Under the pieces are notes generated by a model, which saw only the letters and a list, made by a program, of their open reading frames with translations, had not been told where the DNA came from and did not search any database. A stretch of 64,000 nucleotides of DNA from Enoplosus armatus (taxonomy: Eukaryota; Chordata; Actinopteri; Centrarchiformes; Enoplosidae), in the NCBI RefSeq assembly GCF_043641665.1, contig NC_092191.1:3206001-3270000 (forward strand), given 5' to 3'. This document shows positions 27,828-39,737 of this stretch, in pieces. The position numbers were made by a program, and so were the translations under genes. Every line of letters begins with the position of its first letter. The stretch's first letter is position 1.

Positions 27828-27935
27828 CAGTGGTGGAGGAAGTATTCATTCTATTCAGAACTTAAGTAAAAGTGCTATATAAAGTACTAATACCACCCTG
27901 TAAAAATTGTCCATTACAAGTAAAAGCCTTGCATT
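27828..27935 (+). repeat. ACTTAAGTAAAAGTA-family repeat, copy 1
   Basis: Shares with blocks at 41175-41295, 46243-46300, 53103-53230 and 57293-57365 the words GTGGAGGAAGTATTCA, ACTTAAGTAAAAGT, AATACCAC and ACAAGTAAAAG in the same order. This is direct within-window evidence of a dispersed family. It has no coding potential. Confidence 0.75.
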
Positions 27936-28085
27936 GAAAATGTTAATAATATAGTATAATCAGGAATTATGCACTCAATGCAGTAAAAATGTCCCCTGTG
28001 ACTGTTATACAATTATATCAGTAGGTTATTGTTACTCACGCATTAATGTAAAAGCAGGATTGTACAGCTGATTTGTAGTTAGTTG

Positions 28086-28370
28086 AGGTTGAGCTCATTT
28101 TTAACTCTAAAAAATATATTATTTTCATGATGGATTAATTTGCTGATAATTGTATCCATTTATCGATTGATTGGTTTGTAAAATATGTAAAAGTGACATC
28201 TTCACAATGCTTGTTTTGTCCAACCAACAGTTCAAAATTCTAATTTATTAAAAATGCATTAAAATAATTCATGAAATGTTTTTGCTGGAAAAATTATGAA
28301 ATGATTGACTGAAAATGTATTGGCAACTATTTAGATAATCGATGAATCGACCAATCATAATGTAATTATG
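28086..28370 (+). repeat. TTAATC/ATCGAT-rich repeat, second copy
   Basis: Opposite orientation to the copy at 610-935. Recognisable words include TCATGATGGATTAATTTGC, CTTGTTTTGTCCAACCAACAG and GATAATCGATGAATCG. The internal Lys/Phe-free sequence has no reading frame. Borders are approximate. Confidence 0.55.
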
Positions 28371-28860
28371 TAACAGTATAATAATATTAATAGAAAAGTA
28401 ATATCTTGTATGTCAGTGTCAACAATAAAATATAATATCAATAGACAATATAAAACAACTATATTTTATTCATATATTGGATTAAGTATATTACATCAAT
28501 GTCCCAAGTAACAAATACACATACATGCTGTCAGCTGATGATATGGCGTCAGAGGCTTGTGACTTGTTTGTGGGGCTGGGGTCTCAGGAATGATCTATAT
28601 CTGTGCCACCAAATGCTTGTGTGCGTGTATAGCAAGTGCTAAGTGACCCTTTTAAGGACAAATGTGTAAATAATAATAGCTTTATTGTGCAATTGCATTA
28701 AGAAAAATAGCAGTGACTGTATTTGAAGCAACACCAGTAAGAATTATTAGTCAGAGGTATGGAGTTATGACGACAAGTCCTACCAAGTCACCCCAACTGA
28801 ACTCTTACACCAGATTGACAACTGAAGGGGACTGTGTCTCGGAGGTTGTGACTCCTAAAC

Positions 28861-29050
28861 TTTAACTGTCTCCTTTTAGTTCGAGGACACTGTGGTCACC
28901 TTTAAAAACCTGCTCAAGACCCACCTGTTTAGATATGCCTTTGTTTAGTTTTATTAAATTGTATTTATTACTCTTATCATTTCTCTTGTTATGTATTTTA
29001 TAGTGAAGAACTTCTGCTCTGCTCTAGAGAGGTGCTATATGTATAAACTT
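28861..29050 (+). mobile_element. 3' end of an L2-like LINE remnant
   Basis: A short frame at 28878-28949 reads FEDTVVTFKNLLKTHLF and then a stop, which resembles the conserved C-terminal end of reverse-transcriptase polyproteins of fish L2-type LINEs. It is followed by a GGTGCTATATGTATAAA tail of the expected type. Everything upstream in the element is missing, so it is a 5'-truncated dead copy. Confidence 0.55.
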
Positions 29051-29790
29051 TTACTTTACTATTACTGAGGTACTATTTCTACTATTAGTACTATCATTAT
29101 TACTAATCTACTAGGCTATAAGTAAGAGATAGAGCTGAAAGGCATTGTGAAACTAAATATAGTGTGGGATTTTGGTTGGTCATTGTGATATAGACTAGTT
29201 AAAATATTACATTGCCTTCCTGTTTGTAAAAGGTTAGTTACAGTTAAGTGCTACAGTTTTCTGAAGTCATTCAATATGAATGATATAATTAATGCCTCAA
29301 TTTGGCGTCCTATTCATATTCAAGATCATGTACCCACCCCTAGAACAGGTTAAATATTATTTGAAAGCACCCAAAACATTTTATATTAAATAGAGCCAAA
29401 ATATATGAGGATATGAGTTTGTATATATTCCCAAACACTGTGTCCATATTAACAGTAAAGAAATGCCGATTTTATTTTATATATATGTATCTCCTTATAA
29501 GGCTACTACAGCAAGTGTCTTTCGCTCAACAATGGAAGCTGGGGAATGCGACAAGATGCGGGTACCAGTACCAAAACACTTTCGCTTCCTTCCTTGGACC
29601 GTTGTCTCATCTCCTACGGCACTAGCGACGAATCGGCAACATTATATTTGAAATATTTAATATTATTGTGTAATCAGTATGTAATTGAGCTTTGTATCCT
29701 GAAAAACAAGCGATTTCCAAGTAACATTTACGATATGAAGTCGGGTAAGGAAGCACTTCTTTGTAGAAATGGGACTCGGCCCGGGACAGG
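29050..29790. other. Intergenic, upstream of cytochrome c
   Basis: AT-rich sequence between the LINE remnant and the cytochrome c promoter. Open frames near 29413-29833 do not resemble a known protein and have no clear splice structure. I see nothing else in it. Confidence 0.4.
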
Positions 29791-29792
29791 AG

Positions 29793-29841
29793 CACGTGAC
29801 GATTCAGAGGAACTCGTGCACGTGATTGGATGATGACGTCA
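29793..29841 (+). promoter_or_regulatory. Cytochrome c promoter: two CACGTG boxes, inverted CCAAT, CRE
   Basis: Within 49 bases there are CACGTG at 29793-29798, CACGTG at 29819-29824, ATTGG (inverted CCAAT) at 29825-29829 and the perfect palindrome TGACGTCA at 29834-29841. The block lies about 100-170 bases upstream of the donor of the presumed non-coding first exon. CREB-type sites are established regulators of mammalian somatic cytochrome c. The E-boxes would suit USF or MYC-family factors. I see no consensus NRF-1 site nearby. Binding is inferred. Confidence 0.6.
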
Positions 29842-29879
29842 AAATCCGGTGCCTCTATAGTAAAGTGACCTTCTTTGCG

Positions 29880-29963
29880 ACCGCCAGAAACCGCTCATCG
29901 GCCGAGAGAAGCAGGTTACACCTACCCCGGAGTGATTTTAACCCCGCATATTTTAATCAAAAG
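29880..29963 (+). other. Probable non-coding exon 1 of cytochrome c
   Basis: GC-rich sequence ending in CAAAAG before a GTAAAC donor at 29964. The next exon has its acceptor at 31638-31639 and only six bases of leader before ATG. A 5' non-coding exon separated by a long first intron is the usual cytochrome c arrangement. The start of transcription is not visible. Confidence 0.5.
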
Positions 29964-31645
29964 GTAAACTTTTTACTTCCTATTGAGTCGTTATGTCAAA
30001 GGGAGACTGTTTTTTGCGGCTTTCTTATTCAAAATGATGCAGAAATACAATGAGGAGGATGCTGGGTGGCTAAGCCCTAACGGTAGTATCTAGCTAACGT
30101 TAGCTCCCATGTTGGTTAATAGCTCGGTTGCTCTCTTTGCGTGAGTTAAAACGGTTAATCAACATAGCCCGTTATTCAAGAGTAATTCTGGCACTTTATG
30201 TTGGATGGGATTATTGTTGGAAAGTTTTATAATTAAGCTGGCCAGGCGTGGTTTCTCCTGGTAAAGATGTTAGCTAGCTATTGCAGTGTTGAGTCTGACA
30301 TTCGGACGCCGACATTGAAGCATCCTTGACAGCCTGGATGGGTGACACATCCCCAGCTCAGCTTACTGGCAGGCAAGCCGGGGCTAGCTAACGTTATAGC
30401 TCAGTGAGACTTGTCCTGTCAAAAACAAAATATTTGCGCAAATACCACATTATAGCTGGTTTCAGTTCCGCAGACAGTGTCCTATGTCCTTGATACTTCA
30501 TGCCCGCCATGTTGGATCCCATTGCTAACTTTAACTTGTTCCTTTTACTTTAAATTGTACAATGTACAAAACCTTGTATACTCTATGGCCCATAAGATAT
30601 AGAATGAGAAGATTTATCGTAAGCTAGATGTTATATGTCTTGAGATTCAACTGCTGCAGTCATTTCAGTCATGGCTAGTTTGAAGTCATTGTTTTATCGA
30701 TAAGAATCGTTAGTTAATATAATTCAAATATGACTGTTGACTAGTTGACGGTCTTGGCTTAGCTGTTGCGGGTGTACACTGAGGTCACGTCAGGACAGCC
30801 AAACGGGTGAGGTGTTGGGACAAAATGTGTACCCCTTTTTAAATATTTCCTGGTGACTTTAAGCCTTTATTTTAAACCGAGGAGCAACACAGTTAATCTA
30901 CGGAAGTCGAGCTAATTTAGCGAATGTTAATGAGCTAGTTATTCATGCATCGTAAAGGCTTCCCCGTCAGTAATGTGTGGACACCGGTCAGTCCTCTGCC
31001 ACAGTGGCACGTATCGTTAACACACCTTTAACTAAGTACATTAATGTTGATTAGTTTAAAGTCATTGGCTCCCCTTGACAAGAGCGACATATTAAAGCTA
31101 AACCTTCATGGCGGGATACTATTAAGACAAACCCTGTTTACTCGACTAGCTTGGCAGCTTTTCTTGTGCAGCAACCCGAGCTGAGCCTGACGGTGCTCGA
31201 AAGAATGAAACGCTATTAATGGTGATATAACGGGAGCGAATGGACGCTAAGCTAAGCTAACGCGTCGTAAAGGGTGGTTGGGTGACGTTTCTTGTTGGAT
31301 TCCCTTGAAACGACCTCGGCAGGGTGCCAGCGCACAGGGGAATGTCATAACTTGTTTGAATGCAGTGTAAAGAAAGCTGCTCTACAGGTGCAGAAAAAGT
31401 TGTCTCCTTAAACGACCTTCACAAGATGGCGCCGGTCAGACCAGAGCAGTGAATGATCTTCCTGCCATATGGTCTATGAATAGATGGATGTATTTATGGA
31501 TCTAAATTCGCAGACATTATTATTCTAGAGTACATATAGGATTAGGATTTATATTATTTAGAATATTACTATTTGTCATAAATATGATAATGACTTATTT
31601 TCTGTCTGTCCTGTTTTCCTTGACTTTGTGTTTCTCCAGCTGACT

Positions 31646-32438
31646 ATGGGAGACATTGCCAAGGGAAAGAAGGCTTTCGTCCAGAAGTGTGCTCAGTGCC
31701 ACACAGTAGAGCAGGGGGGCAAGCACAAGGTGGGCCCCAACCTCTGGGGTCTGTTCGGACGCAAGACTGGGCAGGCAGAGGGCTACTCCTACACGGATGC
31801 CAACAAGAGTAAAGGTCAGTTCCATTGAAGCTTTGAATAACCCTCTACTTTGGATTTACTTCAAGTGAAGAAGTGGGCATCATTGAAGTTGACCTCAAAA
31901 TGTTACATTTTCAGTGTAATAATGGTTCATAACTACAAACTGTGGGTGAAAAAAATCCATCTCGAAGCAAGCAAGCAAATGCATGAAAGAAGACGGTTAA
32001 CCAGAAATGTTTATATTTAAACACTAATTTTCTCGAATAGGTTTGGCCAGCAAATTTCATGTTTCATGTTTTAGCAGGATATATTTGTGCTCTAGAATTA
32101 AAGAATCAATTATCAGAAAAAAATGTTGATTAGTTTTCTGTTAATAATTATTTAAATATTTGTAACAATAGCAGTTTATACTTAAGCCTCTAAAAGATTG
32201 CCTGTAGGTGGGACTTTGGCATATCTGCCTATTAGTTACCTTGATTAAATCATTTATCCTGATTTCACCACTGACCATCTGTCTTTTCCCAGGTATTGTG
32301 TGGGGTGATGACACCTTGATGGAGTATCTGGAGAACCCCAAGAAGTACATTCCTGGAACCAAAATGATCTTCGCTGGCATCAAGAAGAAGGGAGAGCGCC
32401 AGGACCTCATTGCATACCTTAAATCAGCAACATCATGA
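31646..32438 (+). CDS. cycs: Cytochrome c, somatic
   Basis: Soluble heme protein of the mitochondrial intermembrane space that carries electrons from complex III to complex IV and, when released, triggers apoptosome assembly. Two coding exons, 31646-31814 and 32293-32438, total 315 bases, 104 aa; human has 105. The protein starts [19 protein letters not shown], with heme-attachment CxxCH at residues 15-19 and His19 as axial ligand. The second exon carries [13 protein letters not shown] with the axial Met. The phase-1 split at Lys-Gly is the usual vertebrate intron position. The C terminus ends SATS. Complete, with no frameshift, and spliced, so this is a functional locus and not one of the common processed pseudogenes. 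Teleosts carry more than one cycs copy, so which paralogue this is cannot be said. Confidence 0.97.
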
Positions 32439-33660
32439 AGTAGTCATAAAAATCAGAATATTTAATGTCATTTATTGTATTTTTTTGTTTATGTTTAGGC
32501 TTGCACATGCTAAATATATGGTTTTATGTTTAGTCATTTGTACAAAAGGTTAATTTATGTTGTCGAAGGTTAGAAAATGGCACTTGTTGTGAGCTGATGA
32601 GTTCACAGTCACTTGCACTTTGTAAGTTCAGGGTGTGAGCAATGGTTGAAGTGGCTAAACATAAAACTACTGACCGTTTTTTTTTTTGTCAATCTCTACT
32701 TTTACTCTAATGAGAAGGAAAAACTAATCACATTATTGAAAATTTCAAGCCATGATAGGTTGCTTGACCTGTCACTCATTCTGTTTTCCATGACAACACT
32801 TTCTTTCTGCTAGCACAGCCATCTACCATCAACCTCCATTTTTTAAAACTATAACTAAATCTAATATCAGTGATACAGGTTGGACATTTTTGGTGGATAA
32901 CTGGTGCTGACTCTCAATCTACTGGCAGCTTTCATGCCAACTGGAGTTTCTAACCTGTCAAGGGGTAACGCAGTGTGGATTTTCTGCACTCCCTCGTGTC
33001 TATCCTTATATATTGGTGGTCAGAAACTACCCCTTGCCATGAAGGCTCTTTAGATACCACACACTGAACATTTTGTCCTCTAAAACATTTGGACAAAACC
33101 TCTTGTTGCATTGCAGAGCTCCTAACAGAGCCTGATCTGTGATGTTACTAAGCAGCCCCTCTGAGCTCCTGTTTTTAACCCCTGCATGTCATCAGACTCA
33201 AGTTTTTTTAAATTTGTGAAAAGGGTGACACACTGTAATCTGCCTCCTTTACAGCTAGGAATTGTGGTGTATGAATATATATATATTAATGCCTTCAAAA
33301 CCACCACCATGCTGAGATCCCTACAGTGTGAAATCAGCTGGCATACAATCACCATGCCTAACAATGTTGTGGAGCTACTGTATTGTAAAGAAAAACCATC
33401 AAGGGCACCATCTGTAGTGAAGGAAGATTTTGTTATTTACCTGGTTTCACAGGCCTGAAAGACTTATCGTTTTAACTTATTTTACTGTAACCTGACAGAC
33501 TGAATCTGTAAAGCATTCTGATGGGGCTGCTTGCTCTTGGTGTACACAGCAATATACTGTATGCACATAAACAATGTTGTAATGTGGGAGCCATGTTGTG
33601 TAGTTGTGGACAGGATGGATGAAGGATCAATTAAAAAGAAAACGTCCAGAAATGTAAATG
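32439..33660 (+). other. Probable long 3' UTR of cytochrome c
   Basis: AT-rich, no exon-like frame. An ATTAAA near 33630 followed by GT-rich sequence (33664-33700) is a plausible cleavage region; earlier sites are possible. Long 3' UTRs are usual for vertebrate CYCS. Confidence 0.4.
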
Positions 33661-35763
33661 CAACTGTTTGTCTCTTCATTTCAAGGTGTTTATTTTTCGT
33701 TTCTTAGTAACTGCTAAAGTGTAAAATTCATAATTGGTCAAGAGCAGACCAATAATACAATTGTCTCTCTGCAGCTGTTGAGGTTTAACAGATGTTTGTC
33801 GATAGATGTTTTTTGAGGGAACAATGACAAATGAATGAGAAACTGAAAGAATATCAAGAAAACACTGGTAAAGTGTTATTATCTTGGAGAATAAAGGGTT
33901 TAATTCTCTACAAATGAAATATAATTAACTATTTGCTCCGTTTATCTTTATTAAAACAAATTTTCTTCAGACAAGACCAAATCTAACAATCATCTCTCTG
34001 CAGCTGTATTGAAGTTTATCAGATTTATTGAGGGGGGAAATGACACGAAATGCTGAATATTATTACCTGAAAATGACTTACAAGAACACTATTTGTCCTT
34101 CAGTGTTTCTCTTTTGATCAGACCAGGTTGTGTCAAACGTGATTCTGACATTTTGATTGTGGCCAAATCTGATCCTGTAATTACTGTAAAATATGACAAA
34201 ACAGTTTAGATTCTTAATTGTTTCCTATTTAAAAAGACTAGAGCAGATTAGACCTGGATTACAGCCCATGAAAGAGACATTTTCTGCCCCTTTGACCTGA
34301 GTTGGACTTAAGTCATACTCTGAGAGCCACGCCTGGTCATATACTGCATATATTATATAATCATGAAATCTTTCTAGGAAGCTCAGGACCTGCACCGTGT
34401 CACGTTTCCCCTCGATCAAAGCTCAGTTAACAGCAGAGACGTGACCGGATCAGTCTGGATCTGTCTCTAACAACCCGCCTGGACACTGCCTGGCTACAGA
34501 AGGCTGGGTGATGTTTGGTGTTTGTGCTGCTAGGCTGTAAACTCATGAAATTATATGAGGATTTAGTTTGCGGAAAACTAATAATTAAGATAAGCAGCTG
34601 TTGAGGATTATTATGTTCCTTCTAATTATCCGTCTAATTTTATATACCTGCAGTTACTCTAAATGCTTTTTTTCATATGCTTAAAGCCATAACTGCAGTT
34701 TATTCTACCTATAGTTTATATATGTATATATATAGATATATGTCCTTTTCCTTTAGTAGTCTGTAGTATCTTTGTGTAAAATAAAGAATGTAAAGAAACA
34801 CAGGAAAACCTCAAGGACAGATTCATGGGGAGGTAGTAGTAGCACCTGGTGGTCAAAGTGGGTATCACATAATACAGTGTATTTTGTAACACTGACACTT
34901 TTGTAATGAAAGACAAAAGAACACAGGTCTCGTAACTGGCCCATGAAATAGGACCCAGAAGCAGTTTAGTGAAGTTCACAGGCAGCAGCTAAGACTGGAA
35001 CCTGGAAAACAAGGGTGAACCAAGGGCAGGTGGACAGGCAGATAGAGAGATCAGGTGACTGGTAAAGAATAGCAACCTGTAGGCTTTAATCAAATGTATT
35101 ATATTAGTATAAAACCCTTTTAAAAGGAGGTCCCAAACCAGGACAAGGATGACTAGAAAGCAAATCAATGCAAAGCACAACACATAACACAACAACGCAA
35201 TAACAAGAGGTTTAACAACCTTAGGATAACCACTGTCATAACTAATCAGAGATCAATTTGTTTTAAGAGAAATTCATATTTTTTTAATAATGAAGAAAGA
35301 TAGTTAATAGCTGCGGGTAATGGAAGGAGTCCTAAACATAAAAGATTTTACACCTTGGAGACTTTAAGGGGACGATAAGGATGAGGAACAAATAATAGTT
35401 TTACGTGGATGATTAAAATGTCAGAACAGATATCTCAGCAGTTATCAGACTCATGGGGACTTAGTGAGCCCTGGTGGTCCAAGAGGGTGTTTGATAAATA
35501 AAATGAAAGTTATGACACCTTTTGTGTTCAAGGACAAAAGCACAGATTAAGTGGTGCTGTAAGTGTGCCATTAACTGAAACAGTTACCGGAAAGTTTTAT
35601 ATTCAGTAAGACGTGTTCATGTTGAGAGAGTGATACGTTTGTGTGGCCCAGATTTGATATATTTCATACATATGACATAAAAAACATCAATGCTATTTCA
35701 AAATAGCACTTACATACTTCTTGTGTTTGTAATTTATGGTGACATTTACAGAGAGAGCAGGGT

Positions 35764-35797
<34 letters not shown>

Positions 35798-38700
35798 CCA
35801 GCTGTAAACAAGGGTCTCCCTTTTGAGATATAAATACAGCTGACACATGACCTAGATACAGGATTATGGATGACAAACAGTGTATATCTGAGGTCATGTG
35901 AGACCTTATGAGGTCACAATATTATTGTCAGCAAAGTAGACAAGTTTGTATCTGCAATGAGGAAACAACAGTGCTGCTTTGACTACAAACACACACACAC
36001 GCTTGCAGTTCTATACTTGCGAGTTCCCTTATTGACATAATGCATTCTTTAGCCTAAAGCGGCTATAACCGATATTTTTATAAAAACGATGTACCAGATG
36101 ACATTGTGAAAACACGGTGATCATGTTAGGTCACACGTGGTGATGAACCTACAGAGAATTAATTGCAGAATCTGCAGCTCCCCCTTAGCTTAAAGGTGCT
36201 TTATAGTGAGTTTCGGCTCATTGTTTATCAGTCCGGCAGCAGAGGTGGTTCACTCTCACCTCTCTCATATAGCTCATGTTCAGCAGGCAGCTGTTTTCAG
36301 TGGAAAAAGCTCTTAAAAACCCACTGTATACTACCTGCTCAGCATCACACAGCAGACAGACACAGTTAGCAACTAGACGGTGAACATAGCGGAGCATGTA
36401 GCAGCTAAAGGACCAGATATTTCCCTCAGGACTATTGGTCTTACATTCATCAGGTGGACACAATCATGACTCCAAATGAATGATATCGTTGCGCCATAAC
36501 AGCTGGATGTGTAAATAAGCAACTGTTTGCTTATCAACAATATCAACTTAAAAAGTGATAACATGTCAATGTTGTGTTCACAGCTTGTTTCTACTGCCCC
36601 CAAGTGGCTAAAAATCAGTTATTGCAGGTTTAACCATCAAACTAAACATTTAAACCCAACCCTCACCCCCAAGTCTGAATCTGCAAACAGTCTGAAGAAG
36701 AAGTGAGGACCGGCCCAAATGTCCTCACAATGCAGAAATGTCCTCACTAAGATGGCTTAAATTTACATTGGTCCTCACAAAGATAGAGACAAAGAGACAT
36801 TTGAGCATTTATGATATATGTGATGTTAAACGACATAAAAACATTCTCATTTACATAGCCTGTGTACTTTGTTACTAATGAGTTTGTAGTTATGTTTTAT
36901 TTTCATGTGGTAATTTTAGTCCTGCAGTTATATATTTGGCCACCAGAGGACACCGTTGTTCACAGAATTGTTTTGAACTTTTTCAGTGACTGCAGCACAG
37001 ATGACACCTGTTTACATTAATTTCACTAGTGTATTTGTTTAACATTGTTAATTTAACTACTAAAAACACAATAGTAACAACAAAACATTGCATTTTTCCT
37101 TTCCAATTGTCTTATGAATATTTTTGTTTTCCTTTTCCATTTTCATTTTTATTACATATGGTTTCCTTTTCTACTCCTATTGCCATTTTAAATGTAAGGT
37201 TTGCCGTATCCCATGTCATGTTTTACATTTGGACATTTCATTCAAATTGCCATCTCACAATTTCCATTTATGATTTCAATGTCCAACTTTATTTTTTAGT
37301 TTCATTTTTCTTTTTAACATTTAAATATGGAATGACTATTCTTAAAAGTAGAGTGAAGTTATTATTTGTTTATCATTTTCTCTTGCCTTTTTAATAGGTA
37401 AAATTATTCTCTACATATAATTTAATCAATTTTATTCTAGCAGTTGATTTTGTCAGTTGTCAAACACCTGCCTGCTATGCAGTTTACCATTAAGCATAAT
37501 GTACAGTATCCTTTAGTCTTTTGGCCTATACAGCAGGATTGTGGTGTAAAACATGGCTGCCACAGATGAGAAAGAAAACACAAAACCCTTCAGTGTTGAA
37601 GTTTCCAAACATTCCTGATGTATTCAGATGACCTTACTGGGAATTCTCCCATCAGCTCCTTTTCCAAACTGGACATCTGCCATGGGAACCAGGCAAGACA
37701 TTTTAAATTCCTTAGTGCCCCTCTCTTAAACTATTCAGCATTTCTCAGTATGATGTCTATCTGTCCATTGCTGAAGTTATCTCTTCCAGCTTGTGTTTGA
37801 AAGAAAGTCAGTCAGCAATTTTGATGCTAAATTGGCATAATATGTAAAATACTATTATTACTATTACTATTCCAGTAATATTAAAACTACTACTATCACT
37901 ACAGTTGATTACGGGTATTTTGACAGCAGTCATGCTCAAACTGTGAGACAGAAATCCATCCGATTGTCCGAAAACCAGATCGTTGATTGTTTGGGCCGAG
38001 GACGGAAAACATTTTAACATGTCACAGTAGGAAAAGTACAGGTGAAAATATTAAAATGAATGATGGCTAAATTCCATTCAGCTGCTTCAGTTTCAGGGTC
38101 CTGGTATTGTGCAGGTTGGCTCACCATCACAATGTCATGGCTTACTGGGACACACTGGCTTACTCTGTGCTTTCAAAATGTCAAAATGTCATCTGTGAAA
38201 ACGACCTATTTAAGCTGTGACAACAGTAATTGGTATCAAGGCAGTAATTGAACACTAGTTAGCAGCTTTCCAGACAACATTTAAAATGAAAAAGAACACT
38301 GTAGGGCTCTTATTATGTCCATCACATAACAACATTTGCTTTTATCAGATGCACATCAGAGACATAGACACAGGCTTCACATGGTTTTATCTGCAAAGCT
38401 TTTTAAACATATACAACATTCACATTATTGAAGTGGAATAATAAATATAAAACTACAATATAAGAAACAGTCAATTATCGTTGATAGTAGTCATCACCTA
38501 ATGATATTTGTAATTTGTTGAGCTCTTGTCTAGAAACCACTAACCAACAAAACACACAACCTACATTTCAGATTGTAGAGGTTGTAGTCCATTGTGTTTC
38601 AGTTCACATGTGTTCATAGAAATCATTAGAAAATTACATACAGTTACAAATACAGTGCAATAAACTCACCAGTAGTCATCCAAACTGACTAGGGTGTCAC

Positions 38701-39736
38701 AAAACAACAATTCAGGACATATATGAGAAATTAAAACAGCTTTTAAGGGTAAAAGTGAAGAAATGGGAAAAAAATGCTGGTGTGAAGATGCAATCGGCGT
38801 TTGTGCTTCATATTCATTTCCACTGATGAAACGGTTGGACATCTGCAACTCTCAGATATACAGTAAAAATTATGACAACTTTTCTTTGACGCGAATAACA
38901 AGAACAGTTTAACAAAATTACAGCAGTTAAGTTCCTGTTGCTTCACTGGAAAATGAAGAAGCCAGCGCTGTCCGGCGACAGTCAATTTCAGCCAGCAAAT
39001 CAGTGAGTTTAGGCTCAGTCCACAGGTAAAAGTTTGATTTCTTGACTTCCACAGATGTGAGGCAGACGTTCATTTCCTGGTTAAATTCTGTCAGATGTAG
39101 AGAGCAATCACTAAATCACAGTTTGCTTCAGCACTGAAAGAAGGTGTGAAGTCTCTGTGGTACGAGCAGTAGACTAACACCAGTCCCAAGTTATCCCATT
39201 AGTTGTTTCCCTCAAAAACCTGAGTGAATAATTGGGTGAAATATCTGGCAACCATAGCACCTAAAGGTTGAGTGTGATTAGAGAACAAATTTCATCTCTT
39301 TTTCAGGCTTGTGGACTTGTGGAAGTGTTGGTAAAATCACAGTAGGCGTCGTTTTTTGCATTTTGATGATGTTAAACATGATTCTCCAGATAAATGTGCA
39401 TTAACTCTACATGTACTTTTCACTTAAACTGCAATCTGAACACCTCAAATTCCGATCATGATCAATTAGGAGTTTAGTGCAATCTTTGAGCCTGTTACGA
39501 GCAGAATAATGTCTGAAGACATCGTCTCCTAATCAAGTCGCAGAGTGGAGTTTCACCCATTTTGATGGCAGTCGGGACAAAACTGAAAAATAAGTTCGTG
39601 TTCGTGCTAAATGTGTAGGCTCTGATTCCCTCAGGTGTCTTAGATGAGAACCCACGTGTATTATGTGCATGTGTTCAAATGGGTCAAATGCATCTCAGTT
39701 GTGCGAGTAGTTGAATTTGTCCGTTTCGGCTTTCTT
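33660..39736. other. Intergenic region with repeats; 3' part likely connexin 3' UTR
   Basis: No protein-coding exon could be supported. The region contains a diverged direct duplication (33735-33870 against 33965-34105), a CA tract (35767-35797), a nested repeat (35985-36810) and AT-rich filler. The bases next to 39736 should be the 3' UTR of the minus-strand connexin, but I see no well placed poly(A) signal to bound it. Confidence 0.45.
35985..36810 (+). mobile_element. Nested repeat: one element split by another
   Basis: Left part (35985-36075) reads TTCTATACTTGCGAGTTCCC, then TTGACATAATGCATTC. Right part (about 36635-36810) has GTCCTCAC repeats ending TGGTCCTCACAAAGATAGA. Both are recognised as pieces of one teleost repeat rich in GTCCTCAC words. 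Between them, 36191-36633 looks like a separate element: it begins TTAAAGGTGCTTTATAGTGA and ends TCAGTTATTGCAGGTTTAA. The arrangement implies insertion of the second into the first. Family memory is the basis for joining the halves. Confidence 0.45.
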
Positions 39737-39737
39737 T

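Noticed and set aside
29413..29833. Overlapping small plus-strand open frames before cytochrome c
   Set aside because: No family resemblance; they end in the promoter region and look like chance frames.
37029..37394. 121-codon Phe/Ile-rich open frame
   Set aside because: Composition follows the T-rich DNA; it looks membrane-like only for that reason.
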